From Argyresthia goedartella (lineage: Eukaryota; Arthropoda; Insecta; Lepidoptera; Argyresthiidae): DNA of 64,000 nt. The stretch lies in assembly GCA_949825045.1 (NCBI GenBank), contig OX463811.1:1-64000 (forward strand), in the 5' to 3' direction. The notes beneath the pieces are model-generated. The model had not been told where the DNA came from and did no database searches. It worked only from the letters and a program-made list of their open reading frames with translations. How positions within the stretch are numbered: position 1 is the first letter of the stretch; every line of letters begins with the position of its first letter. Both the position numbers and the translations under genes were made by a program. This document shows, piece after piece, positions 34,861 through 45,501 of the stretch.

Positions 34861-36420
34861 CTACGAGCGGTAGCCACGTGTGGGTACCGCAGCTCAGTCT
34901 GAGCGCCATAAGTACACCAATCAGCGCGGCTTGGCTACAGAGAAATTGAAAATCCCGCGTGAAGTGACCTGTTAATCAATCTTCGATGGTAATATACCGC
35001 TGATACAGTATCTGCAACTTAGTCCACCTGCGTAAGGTTTAAAGCGACATTGACATGCAGTTACGTCAGCCATTCGCGGTTATGCCGGTAGAGCCTGCGC
35101 GTAAGGGGACATCGCTACTAAACGCTCGTGTGAGTATGAAATGACTCAGTCTATGCGAGACGGTTAAATTGAACATCTTGCGAAAAGATGTAGATATCTG
35201 ATGGCTGGCTGTCGTCTATTTCTAGTATCCCGGCGAAACTTGAGATCTAACTCAGTCTCTGCAACGTTTCCATCTGTGCAAGGTTCAAAGCGACATTTTC
35301 ATACAGAAACATCGCATGGCGTGGGTAGAACGAGGCGGACTGAGTGGAGGCAAACAATTTTCCTACAGTTTAATTGTAACGTTTACTCATTTACGTGATA
35401 TCTTAACCCCTTTTAAGCCAGTGACGAAGAAATATAAAATCAACACCATTTTATATCCCATTTATACAAATTACTTTAAGTAACTTTCTTTACTTTGAAA
35501 TAAATAATTTCCATATCAGCACTGCTGCTTTTAAGGGATTAAAAGGGAGTTCTAAACATTAGGTATGTGGCTGGAGGACCGGCTATCTATATAATACGAT
35601 ACTCAAAGAGTAAAAGAGTAGTCATAAACTACTCTTATTGTGGTGTTGGACTTACCTTTAATAAGTTAAACCACATTGTTAAGGAACTTTGAGTACCTAC
35701 CTAGATGATTACCTCAAACCCCTAATATAACAACGCGTTACAATCTAACAACAGAGCCGTCGTTTTTCAATCCGACTACTTTCCTTAATCGGGCAGGATA
35801 TGGTCGAAAATATGCCTACTTCACTGCTTCAGACAATTATCACTGTAGTCACCTTTCAGATTCACTATCCAAAGATATAGTCTGCTAATATTATTCATAC
35901 AGTTATCCACCAGGATATTGTCGGAGCCATATAGAGAAGCTATCTACATTACTGCTCACAAATGACCTACGTGTCACTGGACCGCGCAGGTCTTCATAAT
36001 TCACTAGGCAAGCTGCTGTAAGAATTCACTTTTCAGTATATTAGCCAAAAGAAGCTGATGACAGTCCTCGAGTCTCTCAGGACATTAATATAAATTTGAG
36101 ATCGAGATTTTTTTTTTCACATCTCCACTATTTATTTGGTTGTTTCTCAATAGTCGCCTTACTTCGACATATCCCAAGCGAACAGCAGAGGCAGCTTTAA
36201 CCAAATCGACGAAATAGAGGCAATTTAAGCTTAATGTGTCTTGGATGTGGCTGGTACGGCATACAGCCCACAAGCAGAGTTCCTTAATATTTCTACAGCT
36301 GTTCCGTGGAGTACCTACATAGTAGAGGAATAATAATTACATTTAATGTGAGTAGCAATGGAGCATTGAATATCGGACTGAGCATGATATACATTAGCGT
36401 GCATTAGTATATATTGAGCG
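34861..36420. other. Intronic stretch, degenerate repeats only
   Basis: No gene is recognised. A faint repeat is visible: CTGCGTAAGGTTTAAAGCGA (35030-35049) and CTGTGCAAGGTTCAAAGCGA (35274-35293), each followed by ACAT or CATT and similar sequence, suggesting an old tandem duplication of about 244 bp. Confidence 0.35.
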
Positions 36421-36427
36421 TGGGCGC

Positions 36428-36585
36428 CATCGTGCCTCTGCCGCCCCGTATGGGACAGTATTGCAAAACTTTTATTGTGCCTCTGCCGCCCCGTATGGGA
36501 AAAGACGTGACGCTATGTTATGTAAGGACACCAACCTGGTATTTCTACCAGTGAACTAACTTAATGACAGTATTGCAAAACTTTT
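36428..36585. repeat. Duplicated LINE/SINE-like tail motif
   Basis: TGTGCCTCTGCCGCCCCGTA occurs twice (about 36435 and 36478) with ACAGTATTGCAAAACTTTTAT also twice (36454 and 36567). The text through GACGTGACGCTATGTTATGT resembles the 3' tail of a repeat common in Lepidoptera. Assigned by memory only. Confidence 0.4.
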
Positions 36586-37020
36586 ATAACCATCTACCTA
36601 CATTATTATTTTAATGAATGTTATGACCACGCTGGATTATTCCACTGAAGTATGTATATGTATGACTTTTATGGTTCAGTCCTAGGTAACATGGTTTCAG
36701 TATTATTATCCACACAGCTGCAGGTAATAATGAAAACGCGTTCAGGTACTTGTATTAGGTATCTGATCAATGATACTAAACTTCTTTATCACTATAGACA
36801 AATATGCTTACTACGCGTAAACTTGTCTTTTGCTCTATGTTTGCCCACTGTAGAAGCATCTTCAGTAGAGCCAGATAGCCACACTAGCTCCTGTAATAGA
36901 ATCAGCCAAATCTAGCTATTCTTCTCAGAAGTGATACGAAAAGGTACTTAGATTAATTGAGTAACTTTATTATTAAAGTCACATTACAGACTTGTTCGCC
37001 AGTCTTTTGCAAAGACCAAT
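36586..37020. other. Gypsy 5' flank, nothing recognised
   Basis: About 430 bp of AT-rich intron ending in CCAAT (37016-37020), the 5-bp target duplication of the Gypsy element. Confidence 0.5.
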
Positions 37021-37171
37021 TGTAGTGTATTGCTTATTTATGTAGTTGTCTTTGTCTCGAGCGCATACGTCAGTAATGGCGGAGAGGGACAGTTGTCGTC
37101 CGACCGTCGACCTAGTAGGTTACCGGTGGTGCGCTGACGAGCCAAATTGAATATTTTACAGTGACATTACA
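37021..37171 (+). repeat. Gypsy 5' LTR
   Basis: 151 bp, TGTAGTG...ACATTACA. Identical to 42459-42609. A GTGAGT splice-donor-like site lies about 18 bp downstream (37189). Confidence 0.95.
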
Positions 37172-38177
37172 TGTGGCGACGAGGAAAACTGTGAGTAAAA
37201 TGTATATAAATAATTATTTTTAAAGAAAGAAAGATAGTGTGCAATAATAAATAAGTCAAATTACATGTCAACTTAGGAAAAGGTTTCGAAACCTTTTGTT
37301 TTTCTCGAAGAATGTTACTTGTTTGTTTGTGTGAAAGAACAGTTCAATGCAAGTCTGCAAATAAAATCTTTCTGTAATATTTAGGAAAGTAAACATAATC
37401 TGAAAAAACATTTAGAAATTCGTGTACGTAGGTTACCTTAGTTTCACGATTTGTATTCTTCGAGGGTAATCGCTAAACAGCTACGAAGCGCCTCGCCCGA
37501 AAAGCAATATTGGGATTGAAGGCGTGAGAACTGGTTTCATAGAAACCCGCGATAACTCAGTGACCTAGATTATTTTCACACGCGTTTGTTTGTAACTAGC
37601 ATTTTATTAGCAAGAATTTTGTTCTTGATATTTTGACAGGCACTCCCCAGTTTTTGATGAAAACTGGCACACAGCATTGATACTGGGGTGCTTGAAGAAA
37701 AAAATACTGATTGTTTTTTTTATTGTTGATTTACATGAATCATAGCAGTAGGTTACCTACATTTACCTACTGATCATTAGATTGAAACTTAGCATGTACA
37801 AAACTACTGATTTGTTTTTATTGTTGATTTATATGAATTATAGCAGTAGGGTATCTACTTGTACCTACTGATCATTAGATTGATACCTACCATGTACAAA
37901 ATGTACATGTTAAGAAGAGTTTTATAATATGTAATAAGCAGTAAACCTGATCATTAAATTGATAACAAAGAATTGGTGCACACCAAAACAGCAACAGCTG
38001 TCCATTCGATTGGAAAATGGTTTAAATTAACAGCAGTTTCAAACTGGTAATTTTGATATCGAAACATTTGGGTAAAAGCAGCACAAGCTGAAGTCTATTT
38101 AGTGTGTAGACAGCAGATTGCTTATAACAATCTGAATCATTAAATTGGTTACAGGACGCCCCAAATCAGGTCACACG

Positions 38178-39548
38178 ATGATAACGTCTACGTCACTGAC
38201 GTTAGAGAAATTTGACTGTGAGGGTGATATAACCTCCGTGGGTGCAAGATGGGAGCGTTTGAAATGCGCACTTTATATTTACCTGGAAGCTTCTGGCACA
38301 GATAAAAGTGAGAAAAAAAGAGCTAGCCTGTTACATTTCGGTGGACTAGATCTACAGGAAGTGTTCTATAATATACCTGGGGCTAATGTTGACTCTGAAG
38401 AAGGTATAGATATGTTCTCGGTGGCCATATCTAAATTGGATGCTTACTTTGCCCCGAAACAGAGCAGAGTATACGAGCGGCACATATTCCGCTTGATGAA
38501 ACAAGAGATGGATGAGAAATTTGAAAAGTTTCTTGTTCGACTTAGAGAGCAAGCGGAAAAATGTCAGTTCAAGGACAAAAATAATAATATCACAGACCAG
38601 ATCGCAGAAAAATGTTCAAGCGTCGATTTAAGGAAGAAAATCCTGAAGATTGGTGATGACGTCACTTTAGATATAATTATTACAGAAGCTAACACTCTGG
38701 AAGCAGTGAATAAACAAATGGAGGAGTTCAGTAGCACAAAGAATACTTTTGCAAACCAGAGCGTCAACAAAATTGATTCTAAAATAAAACTGCGTACTAC
38801 GGAAACTAAAAGATCAGAAAAAAATAATTGCGGTAGGTGTGGTAACAAAAATCATGCGTCCTTTGATGTGAATTGCCCAGCCCGCACAAAGGATTGTTTG
38901 AAATGCGGCTTGAAAGGACATTTTAGGCAATTCTGTAGAACAAGATATTCTCAGAAAAGAAGATTTGAAAGTGGAAATGAGATGGACAACAACAAAACTA
39001 AAAAGATGCGACCCAATACATACAATACCGAGGTAAATCAGTTCAGCCATTCAAATGCAGGGGAAAATACGGAAGACAGGTTGTACGTGTTTCATGTCGA
39101 TGATGATGTGGAGTTTGGATGCAGCATTGGAGGTGTCGAAACAAAAGTGTTGATAGATTCCGGATGTAAACAAAACTTATTGACTGAAAGTACTTGGGAG
39201 AGTCTAAAAAATTCAAAGGCAACAGTATACAACCAGATTGCAAGTCCAAAAGTGTCATTTGTGGCGTATGGCAGTAACACGCCCTTAATAGTCAAAGGGT
39301 CTTTTGAAGCGATTATCAAAGTAGGCAGCAAATCTGAAAGCGCCACTTTCTACGTCATCAAAAATGGAACCAAAAACCTTCTAGGTAAAAACACAGCGAA
39401 GTCTCTGGGAGTCCTCAAGATTGGCTTGGATTTAGATATTAATCAAGTTGGGTCAGAAGTATTCCCCAAGTTCAAGGATGTTTTGATTGAATTACCTATT
39501 GATGATTCAGTTCAACCAATTTCTCAGCCATACAGGTATTTAGTTTGA
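38178..39548 (+). CDS. Gypsy Gag-protease (unspliced form)
   Basis: Capsid, nucleocapsid and protease of the element. The first ATG in frame is 38178 (MITSTSLTLEKFDCEG); the frame is open slightly further upstream without an ATG. Residues 1 to about 190 are gag capsid-like (PKQSRVYERHIF, LRKKILKIGDDVT). A double CCHC-type knuckle region follows (CGRCGNKNHASFDVNC and CLKCGLKGHFRQFC), then an aspartic protease with VLIDSGCKQNLL and LLGKNTAKSLGVL. The frame stops at TGA 39546-39548, only four codons after a GT donor at 39536, just where the RT should begin (QPISQPYR). If the intron is removed, Gag-Pro is fused to Pol as one polyprotein of about 1,301 residues. Unspliced RNA would make this shorter product alone. 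Confidence 0.85.
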   Translation: MITSTSLTLEKFDCEGDITSVGARWERLKCALYIYLEASGTDKSEKKRASLLHFGGLDLQEVFYNIPGANVDSEEGIDMFSVAISKLDAYFAPKQSRVYERHIFRLMKQEMDEKFEKFLVRLREQAEKCQFKDKNNNITDQIAEKCSSVDLRKKILKIGDDVTLDIIITEANTLEAVNKQMEEFSSTKNTFANQSVNKIDSKIKLRTTETKRSEKNNCGRCGNKNHASFDVNCPARTKDCLKCGLKGHFRQFCRTRYSQKRRFESGNEMDNNKTKKMRPNTYNTEVNQFSHSNAGENTEDRLYVFHVDDDVEFGCSIGGVETKVLIDSGCKQNLLTESTWESLKNSKATVYNQIASPKVSFVAYGSNTPLIVKGSFEAIIKVGSKSESATFYVIKNGTKNLLGKNTAKSLGVLKIGLDLDINQVGSEVFPKFKDVLIELPIDDSVQPISQPYRYLV

Positions 39549-39703
39549 AAATTATATAAAAATTATGAAACTTAAAAATTGTCTATAAAATTTGTACTAT
39601 GGATTAGTAAAACATTGGATTATTGTTATGTTCGGTTGGATTATTTAATTTAGAAGTAATTATACATGATTTAAGCTATATTGAGAGGTATTTTTATTAA
39701 TAG
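39536..39703 (+). other. Probable intron within Gypsy gag-pol
   Basis: ACAG|GTATTT at 39535/39536 and TTAATAG|GAGG at 39703/39704 bound a 168-nt, very AT-rich interval with several in-frame stops. Splicing joins codon AG|G, giving PYR-RIPLPLED, the continuous sequence expected at the protease-RT linker of Gypsy elements. The length is a multiple of three, so both halves share one frame. Confidence 0.75.
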
Positions 39704-42251
39704 GAGGATACCATTACCCCTTGAAGACAAGGTCACAGCTAGAATTGAGGATTTAGTTAAAAGGGATATTGTTGAAGAAGTTAAAGGTTCGTCTAGATGG
39801 GTTTCACCCATTGTCCCAATTTTGAAAGATAACGGTGAAGTGCGTGTTTGTGTAGACATGAGACGAGCTAATGAAGCCATTATTCGTGAAAATCACCCAC
39901 TACCTACAATGGATAAATTATTACCACAAGTGCGAAAAGCAAAATATTTCACAAAACTTGATATTCGAGACGCTTTTCACCAGATCGAAATTCATCCGGA
40001 TTCGAGACACATAACCACCTTTATTACCAGCAAAGGCCTGTTCAGATATAAACGCTTGATGTTTGGCATTTCATGCGCACCGGAAATATTCCAAAAAACA
40101 TTGGAAAGGATACTATTGGGATGTGAAGGAGTAGTTAATTTCATAGACGACATTCTAGCCTTTGGAAAGGATTCGGAAGAGCATGATAGGAGAATCAAAA
40201 TGGTTATGCAGACCCTGGAAGAGAATAACGTAGTCCTGAGGAAAGACAAATGTATTTTTAAAGTGACTAAAGTTAGTTTCTTGGGCCATGAATTGACTTG
40301 CGAAGGTGTTAAACCCTTGCCAAAATATGTGGATACTATCAAGGACTTCCGACCACCGACGACAGTCGGAGAACTTCAAAGTTTTCTTGGCCTTGTAAGC
40401 TTTGTAAGCAAGTGGATCCCTAATTACGCAACCTTGACGGAACCTTTAAAACTCCTCCTGAGGAGCAAAAACTCTGACGGGTCCGATATCCAGAAGATAT
40501 GGGGGATACAGCAGCAGCAAGCTTTTAACGATTTAAAGTTTCGCCTTCAGAATATCCCTACTTTAGGCTACTACGATGTAAACGACCGAACGGTAGTAAT
40601 AGCAGACGCAAGTCCAGTGGCACTGGGAAGTGTCCTCATACAAATTGATGATAAAGGACCAAGAGTAATCGAGTATGGGCATAAGACATTGACGGGTTGC
40701 GAGCGCCGATATTGTCAGACGGAAAAGGAAGCTTTAGCGCTGGTGTGGGCTGTGGAACATTTCCACATGTTTCTCTATGGCAAAGACTTTGAATTAGTGA
40801 CGGATCACAAACCCTTAGAGGTTATATTCGGCCCAAAGTCCAAACCCTGCGCTAGGATAGAAAGATGGATTCTCCGCTTGCAAGCCTACAAATATAAGGT
40901 CAAATATCAGCCAGGTAAAAGCAATATCGCTGAGCCTTTTTCGCGACTTTGCGATTTTCCTGATCAACCGGTACCCGAACTCCAAGACAACTACGTTCAT
41001 CAAATAGTGGAATACACAAGACCCAAAGCTGTCTCGATGCAAGAGATTATGCACTGTGCAAAAGACGACCAGGAAATATGTAAGGTAAAAGAAGGACTTT
41101 ATAATAATAATTGGGACGACGAAGTTAAAACTTATAAAAATTTTCAAAATGAGTTGTGCTTTTATGAAGATATTTTGTTGAGAGGCACAAGGATAGTTAT
41201 TCCAGCTCAGTTGCGACAACGGGTCTTAGATGCGGGTCACGAAGGTCACCCTGGAATTGTAGCAATGAAGGCGAGGTTAAGAACGAAGGTTTGGTGGCCT
41301 AAATGTGACAGAGATGCGGAAAAGTTAGTGAATACATATAAAGGATGCACGTTAGTATGTGCTCCAAACCCACCAAATCCCCTTAAGCGACGAAACTTGC
41401 CAGAAGAGCCTTGGGTCGATATCGCAATAGACTTGATGGGCCCTCTTCCAAGTAGCGACTATATCCTGGTAATCGTGGATTATTTCAGTAGATACAAAGA
41501 GATCAAGATATGTCGTAAAATAACTAGCACAGACATAATAAATATCCTGAAAGAAATATTCAGTAGAGTCGGGTACCCGCGAACAATTACAGCTGATAAT
41601 GGGAGACAATTCAGTAGTGCGGAATTCAAAGATTTCTGTTGCGAACGGAATATTATTTTGCACAACACAATACCCTACTGGCCGCAGCAGAATCGAGAGG
41701 TAGAACGCCAGAACCGGAACATCCTGAAACTATTAAAGATAAGTCAGGCGGAATCTAAGGACTGGAAAGAGAGCCTACTAGAATATCTTACAATGTACAA
41801 TAGTACACCTCATACTGTGACGGGAAAAACGCCCTCTGAGTTATTTTACAGACGAAAATTCAGAGATAAAATACCAATGATAACTGATGGCAGCGGCGCA
41901 TCTGAATTTTATGCGGAGGTGAAAGATAGAGATCAGGAATGGAAAGAAAAGGGGAAGAACTATGCTGATAAAAAGAGAAAAGCCAAAGATTGTGATTTAG
42001 AACCGGGAGACAAAGTTTATGTTAAAAACATGACCAAAGAAAATAAATTGAGCCTGAATTACGAGCCGACTACGCATACAGTAGAAAAGAGTTTAGGGGG
42101 TGATATACAAGTTCGTAATGACGAAACAGGCCAGACTTACAGAAGAAATGTGGTACACTTGAAGAAAGTTCAAGGAGAGTGGAGAGTTTATAACAAGGAT
42201 GCTGAAGAAGAAAATCATTCCGACAATGATATAGAAACTGATGATGACTGA
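39704..42251 (+). CDS. Gypsy Pol: reverse transcriptase, RNase H, integrase
   Basis: Downstream exon of the Gag-Pol polyprotein; the frame is open back to 39681 but has no good start of its own. The RT has VCVDMRRANEAI, TKLDIRDAFHQIEI, KRLMFGISCAPEIFQ and the catalytic FIDDILAFG. RNase H shows IADASPVALGSVL, TEKEALALVWAVEHF and TDHKPLEVIF. The integrase has a histidine-cysteine zinc region (GHEGHPG, then CTLVC) and catalytic D, D, E in DLMGPLPSSDY, ITADNGRQFS and QQNREVERQNR. A C-terminal chromodomain-free tail (YRRNVVHLKKV) ends acidic (DNDIETDDD). No stops or frameshifts are present, so this copy looks capable of encoding active enzymes if the intron is spliced. Confidence 0.93.
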
Positions 42252-42458
42252 CACCGACTAATGATTGAATATTTATTGCCGTGAAAACGAACCGCTGAAG
42301 AAGCGAAAGTTATTATATATACAAAGTATAATAACTACCTAAACATAATTTTGTTGATATTATTTACAATATGCAAATATTAGATTTAAAGAGTAAATTA
42401 TTAATTAACGTAATCACTAAAGAAAACTAATAAATAAATAATTTAAACAAAGGAGAGA

Positions 42459-42609
42459 TGTAGTGTATTGCTTATTTATGTAGTTGTCTTTGTCTCGAGC
42501 GCATACGTCAGTAATGGCGGAGAGGGACAGTTGTCGTCCGACCGTCGACCTAGTAGGTTACCGGTGGTGCGCTGACGAGCCAAATTGAATATTTTACAGT
42601 GACATTACA
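42459..42609 (+). repeat. Gypsy 3' LTR
   Basis: 151 bp, identical by eye to the 5' LTR. Preceded by AACAAAGGAGAGA (polypurine tract) and followed by target duplication CCAAT. Confidence 0.95.
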
Positions 42610-43071
42610 CCAATCATATGTGAAAGTACATAATCAGTGGTAATGCATCCAGGAGGCGCACTCCCAATTCAAAATACAGCAATTGTAATTTGATTACACC
42701 TACTGCTAATCACTAATTTCATCAATGTTTTGTGTTTAAATCAGATTGGCCCTGTCTGCAAGGTTCAAATTATAATAACTAATTTTCACATGTATTCGAT
42801 TCGGCACGCCTACGTCCCTAGCTCCGGGTTTCGTAGGTCAGGCGACCGACCTGATATCCTGACCTCACAACTGCAGTCTTGGTAGTCGTCGAACAGAATG
42901 GCGAACTAGCAGCCAACCACCGAGCACCAATCTCGGTGAACTTGTACGTAAGTGATGACTAAAGGGAAAACCTACTGGAGGTAAAGCTTTGCATGTTCTT
43001 AGATTCATATAGATCAGATGAGTCTTGATAGCCAGAAACTAACTAACCAAGTCTAACCTAGCCAGGTATAA
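42610..43071. other. Intronic stretch, nothing recognised
   Basis: About 460 bp between the Gypsy element and the foldback element. It contains a short inverted pair around GTCAGGCGACCGACCTGA (42838-42855) but no frame or repeat I can name. Confidence 0.4.
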
Positions 43072-43480
43072 TATAGCAATTTTACCTGAAAATAAAATTG
43101 TTATTATACATACTTACCTGGCTTTAAGCCTAGGTAAATCGCTGCCTGCTGTGCACATTACTGTGCATTGCATGATCGTGACACATTCTTAGACACGATC
43201 AACTCTTTATTGAGTTGCCAATGACCTGAAAATTGAGCGCGCGCAATAACGCTGGCTTCAATTGCCGCCATTTCTGAAACTTTACGCGCGCAATGTTGCT
43301 GAGGTTCCAAACGGATATGACATGTATTTTAGGAGTTTTAAACAGGAAGTGAGCTGTTTGGGGCTAATTTCGTCGCACCGGAAAGGAAGTCAAGTATGCT
43401 ACTCTCAATATTAGGCTTAAAGCCAGGTAAGTATGTATAATAACAATTTTATTTTCAGGTAAAATTGCTATATTATTTTT
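43072..43480. mobile_element. MITE-like foldback element, about 410 bp
   Basis: Arms of about 62 bp at 43072-43132 and 43418-43480 are reverse complements of each other (ATATAGCAATTTTACCTG on one side, CAGGTAAAATTGCTATAT on the other) and enclose about 285 bp without coding potential. The outer bases are TA-rich. The right part matches, inverted, the block at 33231-33438. It looks like a non-autonomous DNA transposon. Confidence 0.7.
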
Positions 43481-43514
43481 CCTGTAATATTTAACTAAAG
43501 AACTATGTTGCGTA

Positions 43515-43688
43515 TTTTTTTTAGAATTTATGGATCAGTTGTACAGAAGAACTGGGGGTGGCCTATTTCTGGCTTATTTCTTAAATATATTAACTAAGGA
43601 TTTCAGAGTTATGAAAAAAAAATTGAGATCCTTGCAACAAGCTCTTTCATTAGACATGTCACACGATGCAGTTGAACTTTTTTTTCTG
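43515..43688 (+). other. Unrecognised short frame after a splice-acceptor-like site
   Basis: TATTTTTTTTAG at 43513-43524 resembles a splice acceptor. The following frame begins MDQLYRRTGGGLFLAYF (43530) and stays open through EQ-rich helical sequence (KKKLRSLQQALSLDM) into the DIRS left terminus at about 43689, where it ends. RRTGGGLF loosely recalls the RTPGGVF motif of the RNA-export adaptor PHAX, but I would not assign it. It may be a transposon exon fragment cut by the DIRS insertion. Confidence 0.25.
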
Positions 43689-43851
43689 ATTATATTTCAT
43701 CGCTTCATTCTCAATATAATGTTTTAACAGGTAGTCCCTTAAACCTACAGGCAACTAGCACGCTTTTTAGAGTAAGTCATTTGATTCAAAATCGGCATTA
43801 GTACGTCCGGCGGCCGCCGCTTGGCGGGGCGGCGCTGCCCTGTACTTCATT
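43689..43851 (+). repeat. DIRS left inverted terminal repeat
   Basis: 163 bp, from ATTATATTTCATCGCTTCAT through a GC-rich block (CGGCGGCCGCCGCTTGGCGG) to TGTACTTCAT. Reverse complement of the right repeat except at its outermost part, as expected when a separate internal complementary region stores both ends. Confidence 0.85.
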
Positions 43852-43890
43852 CCTTATTCGTGCACGGCAACGAGCGCACGCGCTAAAATC

Positions 43891-45501
43891 ATGCCTAAGC
43901 GTACTATCGACGATCGAATTAGTGAATATCACAAAAAAATCAAACAACTGCAGCGGAAGAAAAATAATGATCCCTCTCGTAAACGAATACGAATAATTCA
44001 TTCCTCGTCTGACGAGGACAATTACCAAGGTAGGTAAAACGGTTGTTATTAACATTACATCAAGAAATATTGTGATCTTTGCATAGTAAAATCAGTTTTT
44101 CTTTTAATGATAAAACAAAACTAGCGGAGGCCGAGTTTGGCCTACCCTCTGATATTTACATACCTAAAATAAATAATGAATTATAGTAATGTACGGTCTT
44201 AGCTGCGAGCCAACGCTGTTCTTTCGTTTCTTTTCTAAATAAACATAATTTAATATTATAGTCGGGATTGACTGCCAGTCAATTGCGATAACGTGATTAA
44301 CTGCGAGTTAACCACGAGGCACTTGCCTTATATGCCATGATATCCATGTAGTAATTGAGTTCTAAATGAATAATCATTTAAGTATGTTGTCTTGTCTGCG
44401 AGATATGCACAACGAGTTTTTCCCAAAACTCATCTTCCCTCATTTGGATTTTAAATCCAAATTATATATTTTTTCCTGTTTGTAGATCCGGATATCGTTA
44501 TCCGTCATAGTCCAAGTGACCAAATAAGTCGGGAAGGCAGCGTGACTGAACCTATTCCATCAGAGGCACGTCAGTGTTATCAACCACTGTCCCCGGTACC
44601 ACATAATGCCCTCGAGGCTAACCCACAAGACACTGGATTATAAAATGAGATTGCTGAGCCGGAGGTGGAGCCAAGTGCCCCCACACCTAATGAAGGCGCG
44701 CAAGCGCCGGAAGTACCGGTTGAACCGGAGCTACTTATGGCCTTGGGTGAATCCACAGACGATATACCGGAGTTCGGAAATCCGATGCATGAGGATTTAG
44801 CTAGTCTGTGGTTACCACTGCTAAAAAAGGGTCTGCTTAAAGAAAACAAAGAAAAACTTATGAAAAAATATTTAATACCCGAAAATTGCAAACTTCTGCA
44901 GTCTCCAAAACTCAATGCAGAAATATCAGCCGCAGTATCAGAAATAGTGCGAGGACGCGATAAAAAATTGTCTGGCTTCCAGCAACAGCTTGGTGCAGGT
45001 ATTACTGCACTCAATAAGGGTATGGAGATCTTACTGAACAGTGATCAAAAAGCCCAGGCTTTGACACATTTTAGTGATAGCTGCCGAATTTTAACTGATC
45101 TTCACTGCGCTTCGACAAAGGATCGAATTAAACTTATAACTCCAAGTCTGGAAAAGAACATCCTCCATGTAATCCAAGACTGAAAGAGACGAAACTCTTT
45201 TTGGCAATGTTCTGTCTGAAAAAATTAAGGCCAGCAAGGCCATTCAAAGACAAGGTCAACAAATAAAGAAAACTGCACCATATCAAGCGACTTCCTCCGG
45301 ATTTCGTCAGACAGCGCCAAACCGCTATACCCCGCCGGGAAACTGGAGGGGTCCACCTCGCTACTACCCCAGCAGAGGTGGACGAGGCAGCCAGACGAGG
45401 ATGGCAACGCCCAGGAGGCCTTACTATTACAACACAGCACCATCGACATCGACAGCGAAATCTGCCCCTCAGACCAAGCCTCGTGCTCCAACTCAACAGT
45501 A
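43891..45501 (+). pseudogene. DIRS gag-like ORF1, two exons, with one stop and one frameshift
   Basis: Exon 1 (43891-44029) encodes MPKRTIDDRISEYHKKIKQL and a basic, then acidic tail. Donor CAAG|GTAGGT; acceptor CCTGTTTGTAG| at 44485. Exon 2 starts at 44486 in phase (G|AT CCG). An in-frame TAA at 44641-44643 interrupts it. The conserved gag-like core follows (LWLPLLKKGLLKENKEKLM, RGRDKKLSGFQQQL, SDSCRILTDLH). A one-base loss near 45182 shifts the frame; the true C-terminus is the arginine-glycine-rich stretch (PSRGGRGSQTRM) ending at TAA 45501. It is presumed to bind RNA and form particles. It is inactive as written. Confidence 0.75.
44030..44485 (+). other. Probable intron in DIRS gag
   Basis: A 456-nt GT-AG interval with donor GTAGGT and a pyrimidine-rich acceptor. 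Joining the exons keeps the frame (DEDNYQ-DPDIVIRH). Confidence 0.6.

Larger units (their letters stand above)
37021..42609 (+). mobile_element. Complete Gypsy (Ty3) LTR retrotransposon with identical LTRs
   Basis: Two 151-bp LTRs (37021-37171 and 42459-42609), TG...CA, with no difference that I can see, flanked by CCAAT (37016-37020 and 42610-42614). A TGGCGACGAGGA sequence follows the 5' LTR where the primer-binding site should be, and a purine tract AAAGGAGAGA precedes the 3' LTR. The body holds gag-protease and RT-RNase H-integrase in one reading frame, separated by a 168-nt intron-like interval. Identical LTRs mean a very recent insertion. Confidence 0.95.

Noticed and set aside
34155..34877. 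Several open frames on both strands across the GC-rich duplication
   Set aside because: High GC suppresses stop codons on all frames. The translations are arginine/alanine low complexity and repeat with the duplication.
41352..41668. Minus-strand frames inside Gypsy integrase
   Set aside because: Antisense to an intact, motif-complete integrase.
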